Below are positions 10,210-21,260 of a stretch of DNA of 32,651 nt, in pieces. Source of the stretch: Priapulus caudatus. Lineage: Eukaryota > Priapulida > Priapulimorpha > Priapulimorphida > Priapulidae. The DNA lies in contig NW_014577080.1 of assembly GCF_000485595.1 (NCBI RefSeq), positions 270,767-303,417 of the forward strand, read 5' to 3'. Made by a program: the position numbers and the translations under genes. Below the pieces are notes generated by a model that did not search any database, had not been told where the DNA came from, and saw only the letters and a program-made list of their open reading frames with translations. Positions within the stretch are counted from its first letter, which is position 1; each line of letters begins with the position of its first letter.

Positions 10210-11991
10210 CTAAGGTAATCCGGTTATCTCCCCCTCGAAAAGTTTCTTTGTCTCCGATTAACGGTTCTTGCAAGCATCTCTCAATTTGTTAAACAGTTGC
10301 TGGGTGACCTTGATGCGAGGGTTCTCTTGGAAGCTTCAGCATGTTTTTTGTTACCTTTGATTTGATAACATCTTCACTTCCATAGACGAATCTAGTGCGA
10401 CGAAACTCGTCGTACTGTTGCACTCCAATTGTGAAGCACCCTTTCCTGCATCATCAACAAATGTTCTCTGGGAAAGATATATGAGTGAATTCCAGTCTTC
10501 AATAACAATTCTTAAGGTAAATAGATTTGATAAGAATTTTACTGTGAACTTTTTCGACATTCTGATTATGGAACTTGCGGATTAAATGGAAAAGGGGTGA
10601 ATCGCCTTGTGAACCCTGAGCTATATGTAGGCGCCTCTATTGCAGACAAATATTGGTGCATTTCTGGCAGGCAGAGTCACGCTATACAAGATATTCTTTG
10701 TCCCGCGATTTACGAGATCAATGTACCTTCAGCCGTTGATTTTGATTTTCTTGTGTTGTGTGTCTATGCTGGTCGGCAGCGGCCATCTTAAGAGAAATGC
10801 ATTTCCTCTTGTGTTGACAACAAAATAATCCCGGACCTAAATCTCCTGTGCAGTGTGGGACCTTGATTGGAAGAGTCTTGAGAATCGTTATATGAACACA
10901 GAGACCCAGCGAGCATAATGTGTATGGTCTAGCGAAAAAAAAATAAGGGTGCAATCGAGTCGCGTGCAACAATTACAAGTTGTTAGTTAGCTTCATCTGA
11001 AGCCCACACAATCATGAGGACCACCTTGAATGTAGTGCAGCACAATTTGTGATATCGCAGTAGCTTGAACAATTAGGGTTGCCTTGTGACTCGTGACCAC
11101 TCTGAAATTGTGATGTCCTCATATGTTTCGAAAACAGCTTCATACGCGTCTGCATGGACCGGCGCCAAGACCTACAGCTAACACTTGCAAGACGGTGTAA
11201 CGCGACTTTCTTGAATGTGTTGAAATATCACATATGCCGTAGTAAGCCTCACAGGTGTCAAGTCGAGGCCGGGGTGACGATACTCCCCATCCCTGTCCCC
11301 TTTGAGGAGCTGGCCATGCAGACCAGCGGCAGCCTGTTCAATGTGCAGGCCAGCCCATTAAATCGTCAAAGTGAGAATCACCAAAAGGCTTGCAGGACAT
11401 GAACGCTGAATAGTCTTCTTTTAGCGCATACAATGGCTGATCTGAACATCGCGATCTTGCGACCTGACCCGGATTTAAGGTACTGTGTGTATCCACAGCC
11501 ATCTTCGATGAGGTGATATTGCAGATACTCAACATGTGTTACTTTTGGTCATAGATGACGGGCATTAGGGGACATTTTATTGTGTACAATGTATTTGGAT
11601 TGTTCCTTCGAGACAGACTTGCATGTATAACTGTTACTCCAAGCCGGTGAGGCCAACTGAATGATTACCTCCTTCATCATTTTCGACTAATGATCGCCAA
11701 CCAATACGAACTCTTCTCCCAGTCATCTCTTGAAAAGCTCGCTTACTATCGAATCCTCATAGGCATCAGGCAAGTTACATCAGATTTGGATTATGGACAT
11801 GAACAATTTCTTTGGGAATTTAAAGCAGGTGGAAACATTGAATTAAAAAGTACAAGTCGCAGGGCAACGTCTTGTTAACTCTCTCTCTCCTCGCCTCAGA
11901 TTCTAGCACGTTAGTATATATATAAGACAGTGGTGAAACCAACACAGGAAAGAAAGTGGAGCTGGGAGCCATAAATAAGATAAAGTAATAA

Positions 11992-12056
11992 ATATATTAT
12001 AATAATAATAAATAATATAATATATATAATAATATAATAAAATAAATAAATAAATA
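11992..12056. repeat. AT-only (TAA/TAAA/TA)n tract inside the transposon
   Basis: Nearly pure A/T sequence with mixed TAA, TA and TAAA units, lying 90 bp inside the right TIR. It is absent from the corresponding position inside the left TIR, so it probably grew after insertion. Confidence 0.85.
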
Positions 12057-12142
12057 TGCTAGCAGGAAATCCCGGCGTTGCGCGGAAATAAAACACTCAG
12101 AGTGTGAATGACCACTTGGTTGAAAGAAAAATGCAAAAAATA

Positions 12143-12549
12143 TATGACAAATTTAGGTTCCAAACCACGCCCAATCGATTCTCAATGTTTAAAACCACAA
12201 AATCGACTAACTTTGCTCAAATCGACCACAAGAAAGGCAAAGATACGGCAAATTAACAGTTTCGGTTCCTTACGGGCCCATAGGGGGGAGGGGGGGGGAG
12301 TTTCCCGGGATCAAATTTTTGGGCTCCTCAAAAAAATTCTTAAAAGGGGTATTTGTTGAGGACCATATGAACCCAGATTTGATACTCAAAAAAGTCTGTC
12401 ATAATTTTGCAGATAAATGTGCATAACCTCCTGACTCATCAAAAAATTCATGTTTAGGAAAATATGAACCCAGATTTGACCCTTAAAAATGTCTTTCATA
12501 ATTTGCAGATTTGGGCTCTGATACGTGCATAAGCCTCCAGACTATGAAG
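12143..12549 (-). repeat. Right terminal inverted repeat, longer than the left
   Basis: The inner part 12143-12443 is the reverse complement of the left TIR. A further piece (to 12549) repeats the outermost part once more. Both the inner end (CATAACCTCCTGACTCATC) and the outer end (CATAAGCCTCCAGACTATG) resemble the left tip, so the true terminus may be either. Confidence 0.85.
12353..12546 (-). repeat. 97-bp tandem duplication at the right transposon end
   Basis: Two diverged copies, 12353-12439 and 12450-12546, share GAGG/TAGG...ATATGAACCCAGATTTGA...AAAA-GTCT-TCATAATTT-GCAGAT...GTGCATAA-CCTCC-GACT. The left end has only one. The outer copy contains an insert-like GGGCTCTGATAC segment. Confidence 0.8.
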
Positions 12550-15500
12550 GGCTGCGTGGCAACATATATTTGTTAACGTTTGGTTAAATTTGTAACATAT
12601 TGTCGTAATAGGTTATTGCGCTATGACCATTTGCGTTATTATTTACTATGTATACAACATTCTACAGGATTTCCTATTTGCTTTAGGTCATTGCCTGCAC
12701 ATTTCGTCGGCGCATGCTTTGTTAGTGTTCCTCCCATATTCGACACGCCAGACTAAATTAATGTGCAATAACGTCTGTACACGAAAAGCGCTAGCGCACA
12801 GAGTAGCTCCGTGAGATGCACTTTATGCGAGCTACTTAGTACTATTTTTTACTCCTTTTTACACGCTGTACCTTTATTATTACCTTTATTATTATTTATT
12901 TATAATTTACCTTTATATTTATTATACTGTAATTAGTTTTAAACTCGTTTTATTAAAGATTCTTTGTTAATAAGTACCACAAGTGATCAGTCGGGGAATT
13001 TTAATAATTAAATCGTCTTTCTTTGACACCCCCCTAAAAAAGGAAGTATAATGCTCTAATAATTAAACGGTATCCGGTATATGAATGTAACAAGTGGATT
13101 TCTGTGCATTTATTTTTGTAAAAAATTGCAGTTTTATTGAACTAGCTTGGTTTAAATCGTATTGGAAGTTTACCAGTAACAATGTCACAAAGGAAATGGA
13201 AGCAGAGGAATACAGAAACTGCTCATGATAAATCACACGGATAATGGCATTTAAATTTTTACCACTCATGGTAAATATTCGGTAATTCTCGTTTCTCTTC
13301 TTCGTGAAAAGTGTTGATGTACAGCTAGGTGCTAATGAATAGACGAGCAGAATCATACACGCACATCGATTTGCGCATACAGCGAATTGCAAGTGTTTTC
13401 GCGCAGTCAACCTAGATGGTGCCACCGGTGCGAGCAAGCAACGGCTCAGCACAGAGCTAGTTCGGTCTGGCAGGACTAACTAGCAGTCGAGTATAAAGTT
13501 ATTACGCCGTGACATGGTCCAGCAGTCTCGCTCAATACGATAGTGGCAACATGCGCTTACCGATGCGGATTGCCGCGTACTTAATACTACTTATGTGTAT
13601 CATCTCATGGAGTCGTGCAGTCGAATGCAGCGAAATTGAGTTTACATTGTAATACCTGTCTGTTCGGAGAGCGGGTTTGATAGGAAATGGTCATCGACCG
13701 AAATAATTGACCGAGTGGTGCATTAACTTTTGTGACGATCATCACTTTTCGATACTTATTGGCGAGGATGCAGTGGTTTGATCTTATCGGCTTGACAATA
13801 ATTTTGTTCCCCAAAATGCTCGTTCGCATATGAGTTGAAAGTCGAACGGAGCTCTCTGTGAAACGTCACTGTGTGATTCCATTCCTACACTACTAGGAAG
13901 AGTGCGGCTGTTTTATGGAAACGCGTGTTGCAATCCACCGCAACGAAACTTTCACGTATATGCGATTAAGTGTTTCAAGTGATCGTAGGCCTACCTACTT
14001 ATATAAGGGTGTTACTACGGATAAACATTCTTGTATAAAGCACGCAGAATTCGGCGGATTTGCATGTGCAGCACTTTGTGGTCGAAAGATATCCCGTTGT
14101 TACGTACCTAGCTGTTTATTGACAACTTCAGAGAGGCGGTCTACAGAAACCTGTAGGAACCTCTTCATGTAACCGGTACTGATCACCGGTCCTGAACAGC
14201 ATACCTGCTGCTGATACCTGATACTGATACAAGTTGTTTTATTATTCACGCGAATTGCTTACGTGTAAATTGTGCGATCAGAAAAACGTGTACCTTTGTG
14301 TGCGTGAAGTTAGATGCAAGTACAATGGTCATGAGATTCAGGAAGTATGTTTCTAAATGACAGCTATAAGCTCACCCACCAGGAGGTTTGGTTAAAAGAG
14401 AAGACATCTGTCGAAAGTGCTCGTTAGAGAGATGTGGAAACATACATATTACTATTCTTATTGAACTACAGCGTTTACACCTGGAGAAGAAGATCCTTTT
14501 TACGGCATATCTAATTTACATCTGCACGAAATACAGGTCTTCCAACTACAGATTGTTACATGCACGTATGCGAGAGTTGTGTAGCGTCCAAGGATATGAG
14601 ACGTATGAATGAGAAATAGGTAAGTGTTCGACTGCATACTAGCATTGCGCGTTTTACGATGCAGTGTAGATACAATAATGTAACTCAACCCTACTCTTGT
14701 TGGGTTACAGCCAACACAGGATTGTATCTAGATGCAGTGAATGGTGATCTTGTTCAGTCGTATATCCCAAAAAGTATTCTTGCATTTAGTTGGTTCTAGT
14801 TGTGCCAGATCGTAATGAACGCTTATATATATGTAATAGCAAAACGGTGTGAAATGCAAACTATAAACGCGCTGAAATACATTTTTACAAGCATACGCGG
14901 AGTATTGAACGATGGACGCGTTTTATTAAACGCATCTTTCTAATTACAGACCCTGCAGTATAATGTTAGAGGAATAAATTAAAGCTGGCTAGTTTAAATT
15001 TGAGCACAGTTGTATACGCATAATGAACGCTTTCATGCATATTGAGCTATCAGCCATTTCCCTAAGGTGAAATATCCAAAATGACAATTAAAGAGAGTCG
15101 TTCGCAATGGTAAGCCACAAAAGCTTTAGTTAAAAAAAGTAAAAGAAGATGTTATCTTGCGTGGGTAATGTGACGTAATAAAAAATATCGCTTATTGGTG
15201 ATTATGCTCTCTAAAAGCGTGCATGACAATGTTTAGATTCTATCATTAAGGATAATAAGGAATAATTAAGTACAAACTATCTAGCATAACGATCTAGCAA
15301 CTAAGTTTTCTTACTACAGTGTAAACAATTTTCGCAATGCTGTTTCGACCTCTTTAATTACTATTGATGGACGTTTAAAATGTGGCGCTTTAATTTTACT
15401 AAAACTCCTTGCTCTGGGATGCGAGACAATATTAATTTCTCTGGCTACAGACAGTTGTTGATTGCTATCCATAAGTGGTAGTCATGTGGGCTGCTCCCCG

Positions 15501-15968
15501 GGCAAAGCTGGTGCCAACGCTCATTGTCTGGGAACTAAAATCATGTTGAAAACAGATTTCTATTTGACAGCTGTACGGCCGCGTCCGCAAATTCGTAATG
15601 GTAGGATAGAACTCTTGAGTTTCTGCACGTTGCACAATGGAAGTAAATGTTGTTTGTATGATTTCATTGAGTCAGTTGACAGTGATGGGTGGTAAAGTGG
15701 CTGCGCGAGATACAATTTCTCATTTCGCCAGCGGGTTAGCGCCCATTTATCTGCACCGAGCAGGCCATGCAGCTTCTGAGTGTGAATTTCGAGCGTGCTC
15801 ATGCAGTTGCTGTTTGCAAGAGGGAGCTGTATCTCAATGTAAACGGTGGTCAGCTTTGATGTTCAGTCGGGTGAAAGAGCGACACATGGGTGATCACAAG
15901 TAAGGCGTAAGGTTCCATTTACTTAAAACGTTCAATTGCGAAAGTAACGCGTATTTAGCTTTGAAGTA
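12550..15968. other. Non-genic AT-rich stretch
   Basis: A TTATT-rich patch at about 12870-12930 and scattered AT-rich runs. The longest frame (13063-13452 -, 129 codons) has no family resemblance or splice context. No RNA gene was recognised. I see nothing else to annotate. Confidence 0.5.
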
Positions 15969-15996
15969 ATATATATATATATATATATATATATAT
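15969..15996. repeat. (AT)n microsatellite
   Basis: Fourteen uninterrupted AT dinucleotides in unique flanks. Confidence 0.97.
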
Positions 15997-16864
15997 TCGC
16001 TTGTCACAGAGAAAACTCATAGGGATACTAAAGACCCTCGCATAAAATGCGTGTCAAAAAGATGTTAGTTCGTGCGATTTGCGAATTCTACTAATTACCA
16101 AATGTTCGTAGTGGCGATATTTGCACGTATGTTTTTGCCGTTTTGATATGAGAGATGCAACAATTATGCGTCTGTTTTGAACTGCTACCTCGTGAATGTT
16201 GTGAGAGGTCGTTGTGAGAATGCAAGCGAGCTCTTCTTTCAGGCATATTGTGGTGCTATTTCGAGAGTGCTGCAATTTCAGATACTCAGTAATTAAATAA
16301 GTACTGTTTGAAATGTGTGATTGTTGAATTGTAATATGGGCGTGTGTGTCCATTTGCAATCGGAATTCGCCGAGTTGGTGCGGTGTAGTCATGTGAATGA
16401 CACGCCTCTTTCCGCATAGCGTCTTCTCCGACTAGTAATCACCCTGTCACTTTTAATTTGCGAAGCGTTTACATCAATTTGTCAAAGGAAACGAGACATT
16501 CTTCTACGGGCATGATTGTCCGTGAGCCCGTGGCGCCCCCACCTTCGCGATGCGTGCGTACCGCGGAAGACTCATTCTCACGCAACAGCTGTCTCTTACA
16601 CGTTTTATGGGAAGGGTGACTGCTTTATCGGTGGACAATGATCTATTTGTTGCGCAGCATTGCGGAGGCGGGTCAGCTACCCGCGTTTATGTGTATCTAC
16701 GCGCAGTAAAGAAGCTCTCGTTTCGATGATTATGCTAAAGATTATACTAAGGTTATGCACCGTGCCTCCACACCCCGAGTATTCTTAGTACACATAAGAG
16801 GGCCGAGAACAATGCACATATATACTTCTTCTGAGTAGTCCAAGTTCAAATTCACATAGATATA
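15997..16864. other. Non-genic stretch left of the assembly gap
   Basis: The only long frame is 16054-16392 (-, 112 codons), without motif, membrane segment or splice borders, so I do not call it a gene. The sequence immediately left of the gap does not contain the 15-bp repeat found on the right side. The array and any following exon boundary therefore lie within the gap. Confidence 0.45.
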
Positions 16865-17101
16865 NNNNNNNNNNNNNNNNNNNNNNNNNNNNNNNNNNNN
16901 NNNNNNNNNNNNNNNNNNNNNNNNNNNNNNNNNNNNNNNNNNNNNNNNNNNNNNNNNNNNNNNNNNNNNNNNNNNNNNNNNNNNNNNNNNNNNNNNNNNN
17001 NNNNNNNNNNNNNNNNNNNNNNNNNNNNNNNNNNNNNNNNNNNNNNNNNNNNNNNNNNNNNNNNNNNNNNNNNNNNNNNNNNNNNNNNNNNNNNNNNNNN
17101 N
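16865..17101. other. Assembly gap (237 N)
   Basis: Undetermined bases. The right border cuts through the coding minisatellite. The gap probably represents an unresolved tandem array, and its real length may differ from 237 bp. Confidence 0.99.
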
Positions 17102-17246
17102 GGGTGTTGCTGTTGCCGGTGTTGCTGTTGCGGGTGTTGCTGCTGCCGGTGTTGCTGTTGCGGGTGTTGCTGTTGCCGGTGTTGCTGTTGCGGGTGTTGC
17201 TGCTGCCGGTGTTGCTGTTGCGGGTGTTACTACTGCCTGTGTTGCT
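17102..17246 (-). repeat. Coding minisatellite, 15-bp unit
   Basis: Tandem 15-bp units of the GGTGTTGCTGTTGCC/GGGTGTTGCTGTTGC type. Read on the minus strand in the VWA frame they give SNTG(S/N) alternating with SNTRN. A 60-bp higher-order period (four 5-residue units) is visible. No N-glycosylation sequon (N-x-S/T) arises, since each N is followed by S-N, T-G or T-R. The array continues into the gap. Confidence 0.93.
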
Positions 17247-17386
17247 GAATGCTTGTCCAAGGTAGCCAGCCACATCTCCGTAGTTCTCGCCATACGTGAA
17301 GTGATCTCTAAAGGGCTCGGAGGCAATGCAACGCATCTCGCTCATCCTCACGTCCCCAACGCCGATCACGTATATCTCCACGCCAT
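17102..17386 (-). CDS. Exon with the C-terminal part of a VWA domain plus S/N/T repeat tail (partial)
   Basis: On the minus strand an acceptor (TTTGTTGTAG, with an upstream TTACTAAA branch-like word) opens an exon in phase 1. It reads GVEIYVIGVGDVRMSEMRCI, then ASEP, HFTYGENYGDVAGYLGQAF, and then a five-residue repeat. V/EI-V-IGVG, the EMR-IASEP helix and the final -Y-DV--YL-QAF helix are the closing strand and helix of a von Willebrand factor A domain. That domain binds ligand or matrix, usually in secreted or cell-surface proteins, through a metal site located in earlier exons. Third positions strongly favour C and G. The exon is cut by the gap on its 3' side. Earlier exons must lie at higher coordinates. 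Confidence 0.75.
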
Positions 17387-17410
17387 CTACAACAAATTTT
17401 AGTAAAAGTT

Positions 17411-17439
17411 ATTCATTTATTTATTTATTTATATTTATA
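17411..17439 (+). repeat. Short (TTTA)n tract in the intron upstream of the VWA exon
   Basis: Imperfect ATTT/ATTTATAT units, about seven copies, close to the proposed acceptor of the minus-strand VWA exon. Confidence 0.8.
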
Positions 17440-19329
17440 TGTCTATCTTCAAAGAGCAGTTTCGTGCAAAGAGGCATTTTTACGTTCTACGCCACTCCTC
17501 GTATATTCGTTACCAGTGTATAGGTAAATAATTGCACCTTCCTCATATTGAAGTGGTTCTGCATGCATATATGTATATTCACTTATGAAAGATTAAAGTA
17601 ACGCCTCAAAGGTACCGGGAGTGGCGCACTGTCGTCGCGTGCGTTGTTGATGGAGATGCTAGTAGTATGCATTATTAACACCGATCGGCGGCTTCAAAGT
17701 AGTTTCCCGCTGCTATCGGTCGCCACCACGTGTCTGTTGGCTGAGTACGGCGGTGGCGTACCGACTGTTACGGCAACCTGCTCACGGAGCTAGCTAGGTT
17801 TTGTGTGCATGGTAACGAGGTACGGGCTTCGTCGAAGAACCGACGTTGTTTAAGCGATTAGACCCGAGAGAGCTAGTTACGGGGGGCTTCTACGCTTAGA
17901 CCGTCACGTTGTTTCTTATAGGAGAATCTTGTATTTATAGGAGTTTCTTGTATAAGGAGATTAGGAGAATCTCGAGATCGTGTGCATGCGATGGCAGAAT
18001 CGGGACAGATGGAGCGGGCCACCACCTCGCACCGGGCCATGCATCACTGTGGTTATTCCGTCAGTGTTCGATTGCGCGCGCACGCACCAGCAGCAGCACC
18101 AGCACTGCACTGCCTGATCAATGTGATCGGGAGGGTTCTGTATGCTTTCCACTTAGTAGTCTCCACATCCGAATTGCGGAGGAGTATTTGATGGAGAGTA
18201 GTTGGATTTATATGGGAAGCCATTGACAGGGATAAAGGGATAAGTTGCTATGCAGACCTCCGTGCTTTGTCGCGTTACACTCCATAAATAGTGTTGGACA
18301 TGGATGAGCATTAATGAAAGAAATTACGTTTAATGTACGATAAACTGACCAGACTCAGACGCTGCTCTGTGTTTACTTGCCGCCGATATACGAACCAATA
18401 CAATACTTGGCCAAGAGCGCTCACGCAACGTCGCATTAAATTGCACGTTTTGTGCTATATATCGCGGTAGAAAAACTGGTTACATTTTTCTAGCCTCGAG
18501 CTGTAAACTGTAAAAGTGAAAAAAAGCTCGTCAGTGTTTGTTCTTCTGCCGTATAAGCGACCGTCTTAACGAACTCGTAAGTCTTCGTTCACGGTATAGT
18601 TGCCACAACCGATGGGGCAGTGTGGGAGGGAGAGGCCATGCAGTGCATGGGTGAAACAACGCAGAATCAATTTTCATCGCCGTAAATGTGAGGAATCTGA
18701 AAGGGGCAGAATAATGACAGCAATAATGTTTACGTTCAGTTCTACGTGTGAAGTCCAGCAAGGTGCCCGCGAAAAATCTGTATTAGCTTGAGTTTGAGAC
18801 TGTGGAGATTTCACTCGGGTTGATGCAATTTATTAGCACCCATAAAACATTCTTTGGTGCGAAAAAAACGGTGCTTTGTCGAAATGTAATGGAATCAGGA
18901 ATCTAATAATGGAGGGAAAATAAATAAAGGGAGAGGCTCGTGGGAGTGAACGCTGAGATTAATAGCAAGAGGAACCTTCATACGATTCTAGTCAGAATGT
19001 CGATAAATTTTAAAGCCGTTGGCAGATTGTGCTTGTCTATAGTGTCTATCGAAAAACACATTGTTACAGCAACATGGTGTTTTGATTGGCTTAAATGTCA
19101 TTTCGGTGGGAATTGATTTCGAGGTGATATATGTCTTTCCATTAGGTTGTCAGCCACTTTTTGAAGCATTCGCTCTTCCCAATTTGTTTGCACAGAGTAC
19201 ACAAAGGGACTCGGCAGTAAGAAATGGGCCACGCCAAGAGAGGTGGCAGAGAACACGATCACCATAAATTTCGCAGTTCTCTCGCCGCGGATACCTGCTG
19301 GTTAAATGGCTCTTAGATCGTCTGTTATG
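17440..19329. other. Probable intronic stretch of the VWA gene, no supported exon
   Basis: I looked for the middle of a VWA domain (TDG, and the N-T-G-x-A region) on the minus strand and did not find it. A CAG/CAC-rich patch at 18087-18110 produces alanine-, histidine- and cysteine-rich frames that are not convincing. An open minus frame at about 19096-19298 has coding-like codons but no recognisable motif. Confidence 0.4.
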
Positions 19330-19435
19330 CGTAACAGAACGTGTAGAAGTGTATTCGCGCAGTCATCACCTCGAACTGCCTGGGGGTGATCTCTTCAGTG
19401 CTACTGTCGACGTCTACAAAGGCATTTGTTTCCGA
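19330..19435 (-). CDS. Possible start of a VWA domain (weak)
   Basis: One minus-strand frame reads NAFVDVDSSTEEITPRQFEV. This resembles the first strand and metal-site loop of VWA domains, usually DxSxS followed by a region ending in QF-x-x-M. The second serine is replaced by E here (DSSTEE), so the metal site would be incomplete. A CCTTTGTAG acceptor precedes GACGTCGAC and a GAG|GTGATG donor is possible. It is on the same strand and 2 kb upstream of the VWA C-terminal exon, the expected order. The match is short and could be chance. Confidence 0.28.
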
Positions 19436-21194
19436 TTGAAAAGCTCATTGCGAAGTACCGCGTGGGAAACTCGACCTAGGGTTAGGGCTGTTCCTCCGAG
19501 CTATAGCCGTAGCGAGGTAGCTAGTGCATGAGCTGCGTGCCTGCTAGTGTCTGTTAGTAAATGGATGATGCGCGTTCTATAATTAATTATCAATTAGGCA
19601 GCGAATGGTAAGTTGACACGCATGTCAAATCCCTGGTATAGCAAACTCGAGTACTTTTCCTTGCAAGCTGCTCACTGCAAGTCGTTACTTCTGCCAGTAT
19701 GTATTATTCAGGCAATAGAGAGCAGAGATTCGCCACTGAGATTTTTGTCTGTTTGCTGTTTAGGTTAATGCGTATCGTTTGTCACGATTCAAGGAGCACA
19801 CGTGTATATGCGTAGAATAGTTACCAACATCATAATCAGTGTCCGTGCATTATCCATGTTAAAGCTATGAATGACAATTTTGTGTGTTATGCTCTACAAT
19901 GCACGGACTCATCTCGACAGTTGTTCCAGTAAGGGGTTAAATGCAAAATGCTAGCATGCTTGCACGAATGGCATTGTGTCAAATTCAGTGCAAGTAGCCA
20001 TTCAAGTTCTTCGTGCCCCGCAAAGGTAAATGTCCCCAGCACACCTGAGTATATATGCTTTAGCATTTCTACTTCTACTATCTGTTTGTAGTAACAATTC
20101 TCTTTTAAACCTGTTGTGACAATGGTAACCTTAGTTTAGGGATGGGATTTAGTTAAACCGGTGGTCGGAATTTTCGTGACTCTGACTGCTGACCGGACCA
20201 GCGGTTATTTCTCTTGTGTCTATTGATGACCGCGGGCCACCCAAACAAGTCTGTAATTCCTCTTTGATGCATATTTACAGCAGCAACAGATTAAAGCCGC
20301 GGCAAACCTTCGGTAAACAGAGAAGACATCGAAGAAATAGCAACAAATAGCAACAAAAGTAGGTAAATAGAACAGCCCTGGTGGCCACTGCTCGTATCTT
20401 CTACAACTGACATGGTTCGTTGTTATGCCAGTAGGTTCTAGGTTACTACTATTAGCCTTCAAGCAAAACCATCTTGCGACCTCAGGGAACTGCATTCTGA
20501 AAGTCCTGTGGTCCGCTAAACGTGTCACTTGCTAAATTACTGGGCGGTGATAATTGTCTTGGAATAGGCACCCGCTAATCACGCATTTGCAACATAAATA
20601 ACACTCTGGTCAAAAAACTGATTTCCCCAACTAGCCCCAGCGTTTCGTACAAAGAATTCTTTTAGAAACAAGAAAAATAGTGGCTAAAGTAAATATACCG
20701 TGTGTGTTATCTTACTGCTACTTGCTTGGCTTTGCTCATCGCGCTCCACAAAGCGCACACTGTCCTGTAGGGCGGGTCACTGTGCAATTTGCATTTTGCG
20801 AAAGCCTTTAACTACTCAGACTGATGGAAACACAAACACAGCTCTCCGTCTGATTTGTTGGGCTACGAGACAGACGCCCCATTTGCCTAACCAAGTAAGT
20901 CGCAGAAATATTTGCGGTCACTTCCAAGAGCCGCGATGAAAAGATCAATGTTCGTGTCACTTTCTGCGTGCAGTTTCTCTGGTACCCTGGGCACGGTAGC
21001 CCCCCCCCCTTTGTGACTCACGGACAGAGCGAGAAATCGAGTTACTGCATGTGTACTTTAGTAGAGCTGTCTCAGGAATGTCCGGACCGCCTGTTCTCGA
21101 TCACACATTCATGCATCGCCGCTCTGTCGTAAGCCTTTACGGATACATGACTCTCGTATAAGGATGATATTATGTGGCGATATTAGAGGCTACA
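19436..21194. other. Non-genic stretch
   Basis: Only short frames without motifs (for example 20220-20528 -). A C9 run sits at about 21001-21009. Nothing else is supported. Confidence 0.45.
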
Positions 21195-21206
21195 ACTATC
21201 TATCTA

Positions 21207-21260
<54 letters not shown>

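Larger units (their letters stand above)
8843..11690 (-). pseudogene. Broken gene of a ~900-residue FEN/PIN-like nuclease family carried by the transposon
   Basis: Family words appear in consistent N-to-C order on the minus strand but in shifting frames. From right to left: PLMPVIYDQ (about 11540-11570), a stop, then LNPGQV and DQPLYAL in the frame starting at 11535. GLHIEQAAAGLHGQLLKG follows in the next frame (about 11350-11300), then YEAVFETYEDITISEWSR (about 11140-11085), HYARWVSVFI followed by a stop (about 10920-10890), FVVNTRGNAF (about 10830-10800), and DQHRH...NQNQRLK in another frame. A VIEDW segment lies within 10351-10560, and NPRIKVTQQLFNKL with stops at 10258-10260 and 10210-10212 leads into the open nuclease part. 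I know this arrangement (a QPLYA region, a YARW region, then the nuclease) from large uncharacterised multicopy animal proteins. At least five frame changes or stops show decay. Some breaks could be introns, but no convincing splice sites were found. Confidence 0.72.
8265..12549 (-). mobile_element. DNA transposon (~4.3 kb) with long inverted repeats and a FEN-like nuclease gene
   Basis: The two ends are inverted copies of each other. The left block 8265-8565 matches, as reverse complement, the right block that begins at 12143, at high identity with small indels. Shared landmarks include a word for GAGCCCAAAAATTTGATCCC, a G/C homopolymer, and a TTTGAGCAAAGTTAG word. Between them sits one broken minus-strand gene (8843-11690). 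This is the architecture of a cut-and-paste or similar DNA transposon. The superfamily is not assigned. Some Academ-type elements are described as carrying an XPG-like nuclease, making that one candidate, but no DDE transposase or helicase is recognisable here. No target-site duplication is visible: the left flank reads AAATAT and the right flank GGCTGCG. The gene is inactivated and this copy has diverged ends, so it is probably old. Confidence 0.85.

Noticed and set aside
8265-12549. Target-site duplication such as TTAA next to the element
   Set aside because: A TTAA at 8257-8260 and another at about 12573 are at unequal distances from the shared tips; immediate flanks do not match.
13063-13452. 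129-codon minus-strand frame
   Set aside because: No recognisable domain, uneven composition, no context; consistent with a chance open frame.
16054-16392. 112-codon minus-strand frame
   Set aside because: No motif, no splice borders; within the length expected by chance over a 32-kb, six-frame search.
17982-18191. Alanine/histidine-rich frame at a CAG/CAC patch
   Set aside because: A compositional effect of a short trinucleotide-like run; no conserved domain on either strand.
19061-19267. Plus-strand frame containing GLNVISVGID, resembling the VWA IGVG strand
   Set aside because: The following residues do not match a VWA helix and the strand is opposite to the supported VWA exon.
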